From Branchiostoma floridae (lineage: Eukaryota > Chordata > Leptocardii > Amphioxiformes > Branchiostomatidae): a stretch of 64,000 bases of DNA. Location: the NCBI RefSeq assembly GCF_000003815.2, contig NC_049983.1, positions 6,831,840 through 6,895,839 on the forward strand. The letters run 5' to 3'. Positions 32,801-41,800 of the stretch are shown here, in pieces; within the stretch, counting starts at the first letter, position 1, and the number at the start of each line of letters is the position of its first letter. The notes under the pieces were generated by a model. That model was not told the DNA's origin. It did not search any database and saw nothing but the letters and a program-made list of their open reading frames with translations. The translations under genes were made by a program, and so were the position numbers.

Positions 32801-35302
32801 CACTTTTACACTCGTAACATATTTTCCACGTAGTCTTCATAGTCACATGACAAGGCGGACAGGTGGTCTGCACATTTGTGCCACCTACTTTTCACAATGT
32901 AGATATTGTTGTTTAACAGCTGCCCATGCCTGCAATTAATGCCAATGTTGTTTAACAGCTGTCCATGCCTACTATTCCACCTACCGTCTGCTGGCCCGAA
33001 GCTTCTCCGCGGCACTGCAGGATCCTGAAAGTCTGGAGTACATTGACCTTGTCGCAGAGGTCGTCAACACGGTAAGCATGGATGCCACGTATTGGATTAA
33101 GTGTCATGCACATTTTAGAAACAAACTTAAGATATAGATTTAAGTAAGGTGAAACAATATCAATATCAGCAAACACCTTTTAAGTATCAACAGTTTCTGT
33201 GAGAAAGAATTTTTTAAGAGTCCGTTTCATCAGAATGGTACCGTTAAGTCACTGAATATAGGGACACTTTTTCGCAACCCTTTCTTTGCCTTGCACGACG
33301 TTCCTCTACGTTTGGGACCGCATTGTAAACATCGTTTAAACATCACTGTTTATATGCTGATACTTAACGTTTGCGTCCGCATCTCCAAGCAGCGAGTCCT
33401 ATAGCTGCAGTAGAATGAATCAGAATGCCCCGATGAGGGTGTAAATAAATCAAGGGCTGTGAGTCTCAATAATGTTAAATAGTCTTTACTCAGTAAACAA
33501 TAAACCAGCATGCATCACTTTTGACACCACCGCCCCCACCCCAACCCTTAGCTGGAGTCCCTGTACCGCCGGACGAGTCTGGCCGGAGACTTCTTCAGCG
33601 TCACCATCATCGCCTTCCGACCCGGCAGCGTCCTCGTGGATCACGTGATCAACATCCGGGCTTTCGCGGACTTCTCTTCTGCCATGACGTCGGAGGAGGT
33701 CAGGGTTCTTGTAGAGAAAGCCAACGGAACAGTACTGGGCATCGACGTGGATCAGATCGTCATCACAGGTACATAGAAAAAAACAATCAAACTGCCGACC
33801 GACACCATTTGGCTTGCTTTATTTACTTCCTTAGGGGTAGCTCTTTCTTGAACCAAACTTGAGATGGTTTTCCCTGAATGCCACCCTCCCTTACGCTTTT
33901 AATGTATCCCACTATTCGAACTGTCGTCGACTTGTCAATGTAGTTGTTGGACTCCCTAGATGTTTTGTAGGTTTCCCCAGCAGAAGTGCACAACCTGGGC
34001 ATCCAGAACACGTATATCTTAAGCTAACGTCATTCTTCCACAAAGAGGCCCGGCCGAGTAGGGTAGGGACTGATTTTTGCACTTTCGGGCGGGACCCCGT
34101 GAGACCCCCGGAGGCTGCCGGGAAATTTTGGGGCTCGGGTGGGCCCCGGTTGATTTTGTGTCTTACAATCAACCAGGGCCACCGAAAGCCACCGGAATGC
34201 AGCCGGAGACCCCGGGAACCTCTAACGGGACGCGTGGAGAAAAATTTAATTGTGACTGTGTGAGCCGATGACAACTCGGCTTCAGAACGCCGTTAGACAC
34301 CATTCCCCGATCCCTAGGTAATGTGAAGACGGCCTTACCGGTAACATGTTTCACCCCCCTTCCCCTAGACCATGACGAGTGCTCGGAGCCGGAGAAGACC
34401 GACTGCTCCCCACACGCCGCCTGTCTCAACACCGTCGGCTCCTTCTCCTGCAGCTGCATCATGGGATACCAGGACAAGTCCCCGGATGTGACCTCGCGGC
34501 CCGGGAGGGTCTGTGAACTGGAAGGTAGTCAAACAGCGTAATTCTCAGTATACCATGAAACAAGGCAGATTGTTGCTTTATGCAGTGATTTGAGCCAACT
34601 TCTTAAATCTCAAAACTTTTTTTGTGATCTCAGCTCAGTTCCTGTCTCTGTGGTAAATCCCAGAAACCACCATGTCATGTTGTTTGGTTTCCTGCTGCAG
34701 GTGTCTCGGACAGCTGGGTCCCGGCTGCGGCAGGTGCAGGAGCTGCAGCAACTGTTGTTATCATCGCCATAGCAACTGCCAAGTTCCTGTACCGCGCCAA
34801 GCGCAAGAACCGGGTCAAAGATGTGGGAGGTCAGATATAGCAGAACATGTAAATAATTTTACCACAAAAAATTATGAGTAACAGCCATTGAGCAGTCGTT
34901 TTTGGTTTTACAACGTTTGTTTGATGCATGTTAATCATGTTTTTTCATGGAAGCACATTTGTGTTGGCAGTAATCATAGTACAAAACTAAACTTTCTTCC
35001 AACACAAAAGTACAAACGGATCAATTTTTCAACGGCCACTGTCGTCTTCTTCAGGATCAATACTGATCAATAGTGTTAGTATTGATTTGATTTCATTTCA
35101 GTATTGATCCTGAAGAAGGCGACAGTGGTCGTTAAAAACTTGATTTGTTTGTACTTTTGTGTTGAAAGAAAGTTTAGCTTTGAACTAGTAATTCTGTTTG
35201 TTGCATGCAGGGCAAGACAATCTGGCCTTTGTGCAGGCAGCAGCCGAACCGGGGGAAACGGCAAGCAGCGACCCCTACCGGACTGGCGACAGCAGCTGCT
35301 GA
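17519..35302 (+). CDS. CCP-like/SRCR/ZP/EGF/SEA mosaic membrane protein (20 exons)
   Basis: Exons: 17519-17585, 17787-17837, 19669-19926, 20466-20723, 21399-21650, 22164-22391, 22841-23314, 23803-23978, 24353-24540, 24646-24748, 26088-26227, 26956-27052, 28581-28761, 30967-31065, 32392-32508, 32959-33071, 33552-33768, 34369-34524, 34701-34829, 35211-35302. All have GT/AG ends and joining phases agree throughout, giving about 1131 residues. Order: signal peptide, Trp/Thr/Pro linker, four Cys-rich modules (40-371), SRCR-like (about 385-529), ZP (about 530-800), furin site (793-797), EGF, EGF-Ca, SEA (897-1006), EGF-Ca, membrane span, about 40-residue tail. Probably an apical or secreted-matrix protein that polymerises through ZP after cleavage. 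An in-frame ATG at 17471 would lengthen the leader. Exon 8 start and exon 10 and 14 ends are minimal choices inside splice-site arrays. Confidence 0.85.
19669..22391 (+). CDS. Exons 3-6: four CCP-like Cys-rich modules
   Basis: Four phase 1-1 exons of 258, 258, 252 and 228 bp encode one module each. All share PCGxFPW near the start, then DCDY, GRCxxxC, a YYC or YSC and W.G.EP.C at the end, six cysteines in total. The WxGxEPxC ending is that of sushi/CCP modules, but the front differs, so this may be a variant or a separate family. Equal phases allow exon duplication or skipping without frame loss. The third lacks nothing; the fourth is shortened in the middle. Confidence 0.8.
20797..20896. other. 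Assembly gap (100 N) in intron 4
   Basis: Exactly 100 undetermined bases, the usual placeholder for a gap of unknown size. It lies just after the donor of exon 4, so an additional module exon could be hidden here. Confidence 0.99.
22841..23314 (+). CDS. Exon 7: SRCR-like domain
   Basis: The 158-residue phase 1-1 exon reads VRLVGGDFYGCMELYDN, then W..V..F and ADLACRDVGFAGG, the opening signature of scavenger receptor cysteine-rich domains. The C-terminal half is atypical (GECTATESRWYCDQYLMC) and Cys spacing departs from group A/B, so the fold is likely but diverged. Confidence 0.7.
23468..23802 (+). repeat. Minisatellite of nine 3' splice sites before the ZP exon
   Basis: Acceptor AGs fall at 23467, 23508, 23550, 23592, 23634, 23676, 23718, 23760 and 23802 (position of G). 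The first spacing is 41 bp and all others 42. Each unit carries about 16 bp of intron end (catgtccctcctcag) plus 26 bp of exon start (tccagggtgacgtgtcctgt..). From the second acceptor on, every AG is in frame with the ZP exon, adding 14 residues per unit; the first is out of frame. Confidence 0.9.
23803..28761 (+). CDS. Exons 8-13: ZP domain and furin site
   Basis: ZP-N: VSCNSTSMWV, DPSC, DECGT, then IVYTN and FSCHYVR. ZP-C: MNLYLSD, VYFGISVE, LFVDNCRATPS, GCHRDD, FKFTNESL, VYLHCDVMVC and RCDQGC, matching the conserved cysteine and aromatic pattern of zona pellucida domains. RRRKR (28665-28679) at the end is a consensus furin cleavage site in the usual ZP position. Six exons, internal phases 0/2/0/2/0/1. 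ZP modules polymerise extracellularly once the C-terminal part is cut off. Unusually, the region after the furin site is long (about 330 residues). Confidence 0.88.
24749..25940 (+). repeat. Minisatellite of about 30 5' splice sites after exon 10
   Basis: The 42 bp unit is 30 bp of exon 10 end (PYAQSDFPVE codons) plus 12 bp of intron start (gtatgtatgaac). GAG|gtatgt donors recur at 24749, 24791, 24833 and onward to 25938. A few units have deletions (38 and 33 bp) and one a broken donor (about 25786); the last ones have gtaaga. Reading through to the second or third donor stays in frame. Antisense and sense ORFs across the array are by-products of a 42 bp period. Confidence 0.92.
26433..26828 (+). 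mobile_element. tRNA-derived SINE, copy 2, split by a MITE
   Basis: Same head as the 13.5 kb SINE (ggcgtaacaggtagagcgtt, gagttcgatactcgcc). The gcccttggaaaagg segment is interrupted at about 26534 and resumes at gtgaaaggcacttt. The A-rich 3' end is near 26822. It lies in intron 11 of the mosaic gene. Confidence 0.82.
26534..26637. mobile_element. Palindromic MITE inserted in the SINE
   Basis: About 104 bp with inverted ends ctccaagcagaggttgaatc and gattcaacctctgcttggag. Flanks ggaaaagg and gtgaaagg look like an imperfect target duplication. The same terminus (aacctctgcttggag) recurs at 45911-45925. Confidence 0.82.
27255..27380. mobile_element. Hairpin-forming MITE-like repeat in intron 12
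   Basis: tgtatcgc..tgatggt.agaatgaat at the left pairs with attcattctaaccaatca..gcgataca at the right. The centre is a second palindrome of caccggtgtcgatttgcatc type. Target duplication not clear. Confidence 0.55.
28150..28560 (-). pseudogene. Ty3/gypsy reverse-transcriptase relic
   Basis: Conceptual fragments in shifting frames match conserved RT segments: WVDYRRRN, NALAGASFF.T.DMT, FGTPYGVYKLKVLSFG.SN, PATFSMP and LSYLDDVI. The order is right for the minus strand, with frameshifts between blocks. It ends within about 20 bp of the acceptor of ZP exon 13. No LTRs are visible nearby. Confidence 0.75.
29061..30910. mobile_element. 1.85 kb palindromic (fold-back) element in intron 13
   Basis: Left arm 29061-29840 and right arm 30127-30910 are near-identical reverse complements of about 780 bp, differing by scattered substitutions and small indels. 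Ends read agccccggtcacaagaatcg and its complement, next to ttaa at the left and right. The centre (29841-30126) holds another copy of the terminus at 30096-30124 and a splice-acceptor-like tttttacag near 29868. A 33-codon open stretch (WLKKHKNGQTAIQKRHK) follows it; its nature is unknown. Confidence 0.88.
30967..31065 (+). CDS. Exon 14: EGF-like domain
   Basis: Phase 1-1 exon of 33 codons: CTQSCHLHADC, RRCVC, GWVGDGVHC. The six-cysteine EGF pattern is intact. The calcium-binding D.DE start is absent, unlike the next module. It is the first domain after the furin site. The end at 31065 is the first of many possible donors. Confidence 0.85.
31066..32215 (+). repeat. Minisatellite of about 20 5' splice sites after exon 14
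   Basis: The unit of about 58-65 bp is the last 48-49 bp of exon 14 plus 8-10 bp of intron (gtgagtac). Most units keep CAGGgtgagt or CAGCgtgagt; a few are damaged (CAGCatgagt near 31242 and 31488). Several units carry a 6 bp insertion (tgcact). Because 59 is not a multiple of three, downstream donors shift the frame, unlike the 42 bp array of exon 10. Long antisense ORFs over it are artefacts. Confidence 0.92.
32392..32508 (+). CDS. Exon 15: calcium-binding EGF domain
   Basis: Phase 1-1, 39 codons: DFDEC at the start, CGVHQRC, NTPGSHVCEC and GYIEVDGGC. The DxDEC start and N.PGS..C.C core are the calcium-binding EGF signature. The acceptor is preceded by an unusually long C-tract (about 32374-32385). 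Confidence 0.88.
32959..33768 (+). CDS. Exons 16-17: SEA domain
   Basis: Exon 16 (VHAYYSTYRLLARSFSAAL..) and exon 17 (LYRRTSL..FFSVTIIAFRPGSVLVDHVI) form one SEA module. FRPGSVLV closely resembles the G|SVVV autoproteolysis site of mucin-type SEA domains, so the ectodomain may be cut yet stay attached non-covalently. An upstream copy of the exon 16 acceptor at 32919 would lead to an immediate stop. Confidence 0.82.
34050..34225. mobile_element. GC-rich hairpin, possible small MITE in intron 17
   Basis: A palindrome is centred on ggttgatt..aatcaacc (about 34148-34176). Its arms continue imperfectly outward (gggaccccg.. against ..cgggaacc/cgggacgcg). No target duplication recognised. Confidence 0.45.
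34369..35302 (+). CDS. Exons 18-20: EGF-Ca, membrane span, cytoplasmic tail
   Basis: Exon 18: DHDEC, CSPHAAC, NTVGSFSCSC, a calcium-binding EGF. Exon 19: Ala-rich hydrophobic segment AATVVIIAIATAKFLY, then basic RAKRKNR. Exon 20: short acidic tail ending SSC at the stop TGA (35300-35302). AATAAA signals at about 35797, 36040 and 36464 are candidate polyadenylation sites. Confidence 0.82.
34978..35190. mobile_element. Hairpin MITE in the last intron
   Basis: Arms of about 85 bp: ctttcttccaacacaaaagt..cttcttcaggatcaatact pairs with agtattgatcctgaagaagg..acttttgtgttgaaagaaag. It ends about 20 bp before the final acceptor. The flanking duplication is uncertain. Confidence 0.72.
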
Positions 35303-35397
35303 GCTGTCTAATTTGCAGATTTGAACAGAAATAGAAGCATGTAAGACTGTAGAAAGATCAGTACAGAAAAGAGCAGGGCCAGATAATAGGAGTGTGT

Positions 35398-35445
35398 TTG
35401 TGCGTGTGTGTGCGCGCGCGTGTGTGTTTGTTTGTGTGCGCACGC

Positions 35446-35477
<32 letters not shown>

Positions 35478-35480
35478 AGT
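35398..35480. repeat. (TG)n/(CG)n microsatellite
   Basis: Alternating purine-pyrimidine tract (gtgtgtgcgcgcgcgtgtgt.., then pure tg), in the 3' UTR zone of the mosaic gene. Able to form Z-DNA. Confidence 0.9.
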
Positions 35481-36700
35481 TGGTGTGCCTTTTATTGGAT
35501 GATTTTTGAAATACATGTATACAGTTACAGTGAGAAGCTGAAAGCATAACAGTTTGTTGATTTATGAAAAGCTATAAAATGTGTCAAAGGTAAATGTAAC
35601 GGTAACTGTTGTTACTTGCCAGTATTGACTTGAAACTGAGAGATGCGATGCATTGATTTCTTGCAATTGTTGTTGACTTTTCGATTTAGCAACGTTTATG
35701 AAAAAACTTTATTGCGCATCAATTGTACAAGGTACTGATTATAAGTATGGCATCTACATAACTACAGTTCTATAGCTTTACTTAAAACTATAAAAATAAA
35801 AGGCAAATCTAACTAATAACAGGAGTGAATAGTATGGGATATGGTTTTTTACAATCATTGGAGGAAGTTCTAAGAAATTGTTTGATATGTTTTAATATAT
35901 CAGCCATACAGGTCATTATGTATTTACATTTGCACTTCAGGTTCATTGAGATATATCCATGTGTGAAATGAAATTACAGCCTTGTGTATAGAGAATTGCG
36001 TAAATCAAAATATTTTTGACATGATTACTACTTCCAAGAAATAAAGTTCACTCAGCGCAAGGAGGCACGTTGTCGGGAAAAAGTTCATTTTGATTGCCTC
36101 AACTTAAAAACCGCGGCATAAAGATATTTGAGTTTGAAATGCTGTTTCCTTTGTGTGTCATTTGCCGCGGAGTCTGCTTCGTTAAAGAACAACGCGTGAA
36201 AAGGGAACGTTTTGCACATCCTTTTAGCCACGTTTTCGTCTGTAACAACAACGTTTGGTTTAGAGGATATACATGATGGACTTCAAAGCTCTGATAGATT
36301 AGCAAAGCTGACAGAATTTCTTGGAATCGACTTGTTTTTTCCAACACCAGTTTGATCGTTTTTTGTTTAAGTAGCTATATCACTATGTCTGTTTTCTTGT
36401 GTGATTTTAAGATTGCTATCCCTGTGTTGGTTTTTGTGTGTGTGGTTTTTAGATTGATTGCAATAAAGGTAATATTACAACCCACGCACTCTGGTTCCTG
36501 AGCGAATGTTGATTGGCTCTGATGCACTAGTAAATCTCCCGAGACGGGGACCGATTCCAAGCACCTTTGACCCATTCCTGACGTCCACCGTCACACTTCC
36601 GGTCTGAAAGTGTGTGACATATGCTTTGAGTCATTTCAACTTGATAAGGAACAGAGGACTGATCAAAAACCTGTTGGTAAGTGCTTTATAATGTTTATCC
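35481..36700. other. 3' flank of the mosaic gene
   Basis: AT-rich, no gene seen. It contains candidate AATAAA polyadenylation signals at about 35797, 36040 and 36464. Confidence 0.5.
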
Positions 36701-36702
36701 CT

Positions 36703-38432
36703 TAAACACCTGAGTGGGGTCCATTTGGACCCCAGGCGTAAATTCTGAAGTACCATTTTAATCCGAAGAAAAATTCCTTCCGTGACTTTGTCAGCTGATC
36801 AGTCAATATCTTCTATACCTTCTCCTGCGTTTTTACGAAGATTGGTACTATACTGTGGAAACTATGAGGAAAGTCTGTGTTCAGTCCGTCTGTGGTCCAA
36901 GCGGACCCCAGCAAAAAAGTGTAGTTTTTGAAACAAACTTTTGGGACTAACTCCTTAACTACTTATCGTATGACCGCCAAACGTTCAGAGAATAATAAAC
37001 ATGTAAAGTTAAATCCTCATAAAAACTTCTGTGTCATTACCATATAATATGACGATATTATGACGTCATTTAGCTTATAAGGGCGGCCATCTTGGATTTT
37101 GACTAATAACGTCTTGAAATTTGCATAAATCATAAATTTCGAATCATGAAAATAACATCGAGTTTCAAAGAATTTAATTGTCGTAAGAAAACAAGTGTAG
37201 TTTACCAAGAAAACCTTGTTTAAATCTACATTGGCAAATTTTGACAAAAATATGCCTGTCATTATTCCGTTGCCATGGGACCCCCAAAAACTTATCTTAT
37301 CGACAAAATATATTTGCGAACAATATTTTGTGATCTATCACCAAATTTCGTAGCTTTTAAGCACTAGCCATGAGTTATGCGACATAAAAGTTGCTGAGAG
37401 CCTCAATATTGCACACTCTGATTTAGTGCAAAAAGTGGTCCTTCTGATCTTTTGCATAAATTATGATGATGAGTTGGAATGGACCGATCCCGATCGAACG
37501 TCATATCAAACAAATAGAACCAGGTAGAACCCCCTATTCTATTTCGAACACCTCCGTCAAAAGCAGCCTCAGTTGAACAGAAATGACCAAAGGGAAATGC
37601 CATGCTATTCTTTGTTGAAGACTACACCCACCGAGTATTGTTGTTTTGGGAGGGAGAGCCACTGCATAGCATTACATTGATAGGTAGCACGTGTAGAGCA
37701 GGGTATGTATAAGACACGGGACTCTGCACTGTCAGACTTTGTAAAAGTGTCCCATTAGCTGGCGTGTAGTACAAGTTCCCTCTTCACGGTGCCTGAGCTG
37801 CTTTCTTCTTGATTTCGCTTTTATCATGAGCATGCATGCAGCTGTTATGCATGCAACAAAGCGTCAGTAGAAACCCAGTCACAGATATATGTACCCTGGT
37901 TTTTATGTCCATCGATAGTATGTCAGGAACTGGGCACTCCTGTCCACCAACAAGGTTAGGATATGCGGTGCCTCCCGCTTCCGCTTTGATTGAAATTATA
38001 ACGCCCGTACCACAACTATATCAGCCCCTCCTCAGATGACTGTTCCCAGTGGATGTAGCCTTCAACAAAGAAGTATATTTTTTTCGGCCCGGTCTGAGAG
38101 GATTTCAGGGTCAAAAAAGCTAAACCGAAGTCAGTCGTTGATTTCAACTAAACAGCGGCGGCGGTCAGTTCTGTCCGACAAGCGCTGTTTTTGACGGAGG
38201 TGTTCGAAATAGAACATGATCGAACAGGGGGCGGGGCTACGGGATCGGTCCATTAGCAACACCTAAACATGTCAAAATATTTCTCTTACATTGACGAAGC
38301 AATGTATGTACAATGACCGCCGATAAAAATTAGAGCTGAGATTTTATGAACAAAACATTTTGAGTCCGTTTGGAACCCACACAGTCACTTTAGTCGCAAA
38401 AAAAATGTCAGGTGCATGAGGGTTAAAGGTGT
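36703..38432. mobile_element. Candidate piggyBac-like non-autonomous element
   Basis: Bounded by TTAA at about 36704 and 38428. Ends cacctgagtggggtcc and, on the other strand, ccctcatgcacctgac share cacctga. The interior has repeated gtcc..ttgg..cc motifs (tggggtccatttggacccc). No transposase. A second element is nested at 37478-38254. Confidence 0.4.
37478..38254. mobile_element. MITE nested in the 36.7 kb element
   Basis: Inverted ends aatggaccgatcccg and cgggatcggtccatt. An inner inverted pair also matches: gaacacctccgtcaaaagc against ttttgacggaggtgttc. No transposase ORF. Confidence 0.65.
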
Positions 38433-38609
38433 CATATAATGTTGACTACCGTCACAGATGTACTAACATGCAAAAAGGCTTAGACCCTGAGGCGCCGCCA
38501 AAAAAGGTTAAAGGTCAGAGTGTTTGGGCGCCATTTTGAAAATTGTTCAGAATCTGATGTTATTTCATTCACTTCATGGATTTGTTCCTTTCGCCTTTCT
38601 CTTTAGTAC

Positions 38610-38843
38610 TGTAACAAAGGAGTAGTCCTACCTGTATCTCTTGGCACTTCTCCTTAGGCCTCGGTGATTCTCCGCTTCTCGTAACTTGTCGCGTAATGGC
38701 TAAGTCTAACACTACCTACTCTAAGCGTGCACGCTCAACTAACTCCTGGAACTTTCTAACATGAACTCAACTCGAACTCAACATCCGGGGTCTTCTCCTT
38801 GACCTCTTTGACCCCTTTTCAACTCCTGATTATCCCGGTTACA
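38610..38843 (-). repeat. 3' LTR of the Ty3/gypsy element
   Basis: 234 bp, bounded by TG and CA, identical on reading to 43870-44103. Flanked outside by gtac (38606-38609). Confidence 0.95.
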
Positions 38844-38861
38844 CTGTTCCCCCCCTTGATG

Positions 38862-38881
38862 AGACACGTCCTCGTGTCTCG
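38862..38881. other. Hairpin between pol stop and polypurine tract
   Basis: gagacacg and cgtgtctc form a perfect 8 bp stem around a tcct loop. It sits between the pol stop (38884) and the polypurine tract (38844-38857), so it would be in the RNA's 3' untranslated region. Confidence 0.7.
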
Positions 38882-38883
38882 CG

Positions 38884-41800
38884 TTAAATGTTCAATCTGT
38901 CCGGTGGCCTTCCCCGCCTCCTGGACCGGGTAAGCTCTTGAGGAGGTGATGGTGCGTCACCCACGTTCTGCCCTGGACGTGCCGGTGTGTTACACACATT
39001 CTGCCCTGGATCCCCATGCATGTGGCAGAACCACTCCTCCTCAGTGTTTACTGCGGCAGCCTGTTCTTGAGTTAGCTTCCTCCAGGTACCACAGCCATCA
39101 CACTGTACCCAATCCTGGTGCTCTACCTCCGGCTCCAACTCCTCCTGCACCTCTCTCTCCGCCACCTCTCTCTCCGCCACCTCTCTCTCCGCCACCTCTC
39201 TCTCCGCCACCTCTCTCTCCGCCACCTCTGCTCCTGCTTCCTCCTCTTCCTCAGGCTGTGCCTTGCAGGCTTTCAGCCTGTTGAAATGTACTATTACACG
39301 TTTCCTGCCTCTCTCTTTTTGAATTCTGTATGTCACCAGTGAGAGTTTCTTGACAACCCGGTATGGCCCCTGCCACTTGGGGTAGAACTTCTTGCTTAAA
39401 CCCCGAGGGGTTGCTGGTGCGGTAAGCCATACTCGATCTCCTACTTCAAACCCTTTTCCATGACTCTGACGGTTGTATACGTCTTTCTGGCGCCTGTGTG
39501 CGGCTGTCATGTTTTTCCTCGCTCTATCATAGGCCAGTGCCAGCTCGTCTCTTACTACTTTTGCCTGGCTGTTAACATTGCCTGCCTCTCCCAACCTTGG
39601 GACCGGCCACATTACGTCGGCGGGTATTCTTGCCTCCTCGCCGTAGGTTAAGAAGAAAGGGGTATATCCCGTGCTGGTGTGAACACTTGTCCTATAGGCG
39701 AACAGCGCGGGTTGCAACCTGGTGTCCCAATTGTTGTGGCTATCATTCACATACATCTTGAGAATCTGACAGACTGTGCGGTTAAATCGTTCTACCATCC
39801 CATTCCCCTCCGGATGGTAGGCGGAGGTTCTGCTTTTGTTGATGCCCAACTCTTCACACAAAGCATGAACTATTTTAGAATCAAAATTCCTTCCTTGATC
39901 GCTATGCAGCTGGTAGGGAATGCCAAACCTGGTTATCCAGGTATCTATCAGAGCTGCGACTACTACGGGTGCTTCCTGATTTGGGAGGGCAACCGCCTCA
40001 ACCCACTTGCTTGCATAATCCGATATGACAAGAATGTGCTTGTTTCCCTTTTTCGTCGGTGGAAACGGACCCATGAAATCCATCGCAATTCTCTCCCAGC
40101 GAAACCCTGGAGCTGATGGTACCAATGGAGCTCGGCCTCTCTGGCCTCCTGATTTTCTCCTGGCACATTTTTCACACCCTTTGACATGTACTTCCACATC
40201 ATTGCCCAGTCCGTACCAGTAATATCGTGCTCTCACCCGTAGAAGTGTCCTGTCAACTCCCAGGTGTCCACTAAGTGCTCCCCCATGACATTCTTGGAGC
40301 ACCCGTCGTTGGAGCTTTCTCGGGACCACTAGTTGTAGCTTGTTCGTGTTATTTGTGGTAAAAAACTTCCTATATAGCACCCCATCATGGACCTCCATCC
40401 GGTCCCGGTCGTTCCAGTAGTGAGTAGCCTGCTTACTCAGTGGTGTGGGACGAGCGGTCTCTTCGGTGTCGCCGGCTTCCAATACTCTGAGAACAGGCCC
40501 GATGTCTGCATCGGCTAGCTGTAATACTCTAAGATCCTCACCCGCTGCGAGGGGTTCCACTACAGAGTCCGTAGGAGAGGTCTGAACTGACATGACCACA
40601 GCTTGCTCGTCTGACAAGCCACACTGCCGGCATGGCAACCGTGATAATGGGTCCGCATTGTTATGACTCCGCCCAGGTCGGTGTTGTACAGTGAAGGGAA
40701 AAGACGCCAGCTTTTCCAACCATCTTGCGACTTGACCTTCAGGCTCCTTAAAGGACATAAGCCATTGTAGGGCATGGTGATCTGTTCTGACAGTGAACGG
40801 AGTCCCGACTAAATAGTGACGGAAATGCCATACTGAGTCCACGAGGGCGAGCAGTTCTTTTCTGGTTGTGCAGTACTTCCTTTCCGCTTTGGTCAGTGTT
40901 CGGCTGTAGTAAGCTATAGGATGTTCACTCCCATCCACCTCCTGAGATAATACTGCACCAAGCCCCAAGTCGGATGCATCTGTGTCCAGAATGAATGGAC
41001 GGTGGAAGTCGGGAAAAGTCAATATAGGTGCACTTGTCATAGCTTCCTTGAGCCGCCTGAAGGACTCCATCTCCACTCCAGAGAACACAAAGGGGCCCTC
41101 ACTGCTGGTCAGTTTGTGAAGTGGGGCGGCAATACTAGAAAAGTCTTTTACAAACCGGCGGTAATAAGAGCAAAATCCCAGAAAAGATCTCACTTCTCTT
41201 CTGTCCGATGGAACTGGCCAATTCTTGACCGCCTCTACTTTCTTGGGGTCCGTCCCCACCCCCTTCTCGCTCACAAGGTGACCAAGGAACGACACCCTCT
41301 CTCTCAGTAATTGGCACTTAGACGTCTTGACCTTTAGACCAGCAGTCTGTAGTCTCTCTAAGACGGCTTCTAGTCTGTCCCAATGCTCTTCGAACGTTCT
41401 CCCAAAAACGATAATGTCGTCTAAATACACCAGGCATGACGACCAACATAATCCCGCCAGTACAAGGTCCATGAGACGCTCAAACGATGCTGGCGCGTTG
41501 GTTAGTCCCATCGGGAGAGTATTGAACTCGAACAAGCCTAGGTGTGTACTGAATGCTGTCTTCTCCTTATCTTGCTCTTCCAATTCTACCTGGTGATATC
41601 CACTGATCAAGTCAAGTGTACTGAAATATTTTGCTCCACCCAGGGCATCTAAGGCATCGTCAATCCTTGGCAAAGGATAAGCATCCTTCAATGTCACATC
41701 ATTCAATCTTCTGTAGTCTACACAGAACCTAGTAGAGCCGTCAGGTTTCTTTACCAGTACCACGGGTGCTCCCCAGGGCGAAGATGACTCCCGGATGATC

